The position numbers were made by a program, and so were the translations under genes. From Candidatus Bathyarchaeota archaeon (GTDB lineage Archaea > Thermoproteota > Bathyarchaeia > TCS64), in NCBI GenBank assembly GCA_016930055.1, contig JAFGHP010000013.1:1-32989 (forward strand): 32,989 nt of DNA, in the 5' to 3' direction. Position 1 is the stretch's first letter; the number at the start of each line of letters is the position of its first letter. Of this stretch, positions 32,903 to 32,989 are shown piece by piece. Under the pieces are notes generated by a model, which saw only the letters and a program-made list of their open reading frames with translations, did not search any database and was not told where the DNA came from.

Positions 32903-32989
32903 ATCCTAGGAAACTAAATTCACTATAATTACATGTTTTTATCATGCTAAAATTTTATGGTTATTAGTATTTTATATAATAACTAAATA

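Overview
The window is AT-rich (roughly one third G+C by eye) and looks like a chromosome segment of an uncultivated archaeon. The evidence is archaeal-type TATA elements about 25 bases ahead of several starts, ribosome binding sites of the GGTG/GGTGAT type, frequent TTG and GTG starts, and gene families typical of archaea: a TrpB2-type tryptophan synthase beta chain, a helix-turn-helix plus ACT regulator, and a YjdF-like/DUF4184-like membrane pair. An Asgard or Bathyarchaeia-like lineage would fit, but no ribosomal or signature gene is present, so this is only a guess. There is no rRNA, no canonical tRNA, no CRISPR array, no transposase and no phage gene.

Layout. 1-1352: 3' part of katG (catalase-peroxidase), more G+C-rich than its surroundings. 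1568-4098 (minus): a C45-type Ntn hydrolase and two polytopic membrane proteins. 4512-5746 (plus): an Fpg/Nei-type DNA glycosylase lacking the usual second-position proline, and a one-helix small protein. 5785-8427 (minus): two MFS transporters. 8498-10463: a divergent pair, ACT-domain regulator and trpB2, with a tandem 10-base repeat between them that looks like an operator. 10647-13933 (plus): a putative ECF S component overlapping a methyltransferase, a small acidic ORF, an aminotransferase, and an L-2-amino-thiazoline-4-carboxylic acid hydrolase (ATC hydrolase) family protein. 13962-22157 (all minus): a DUF1801 protein; an ABC-2 exporter (permease, ATPase) with a small winged-helix-like protein, an exported protein and a two-helix membrane protein; a large membrane-anchored beta-propeller plus TIM-barrel protein; a second ATC-hydrolase-family protein; a CapA-type metallophosphatase; a GNAT acetyltransferase. 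22430-23516 (plus): a DinB-like protein and a short, highly basic ORF behind a 12-base perfect inverted repeat. 23688-25842 (minus): a threonine dehydratase and a nitroreductase, separated by a G+C-rich structured RNA-like island with its own TATA box. 25980-31693: an alpha/alpha-toroid protein, a methyltransferase, an MFS transporter, an aminotransferase and a membrane dipeptidase. 31802-32902 (minus): two tandem ICMT/PEMT-like membrane methyltransferases.

How the genes fit together. Much of the content is amino-acid and small-molecule metabolism (TrpB2, two aminotransferases, threonine dehydratase, dipeptidase, two ATC-hydrolase homologues) plus transport (three MFS, one ABC-2, one ECF-like). 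Most genes have their own promoter. The clear translational couplings are ECF-like/methyltransferase (4-base overlap), ABC ATPase/permease (6-base gap with a Shine-Dalgarno inside the ATPase end) and the two membrane proteins at 2854-4098. The observations most worth following are the structured RNA at 24728-24848, the repeat operator at 9069-9098, the dyad around a TATA box at 23304-23342, the propeller/TIM-barrel fusion, and the exporter neighbourhood at 14464-17560.
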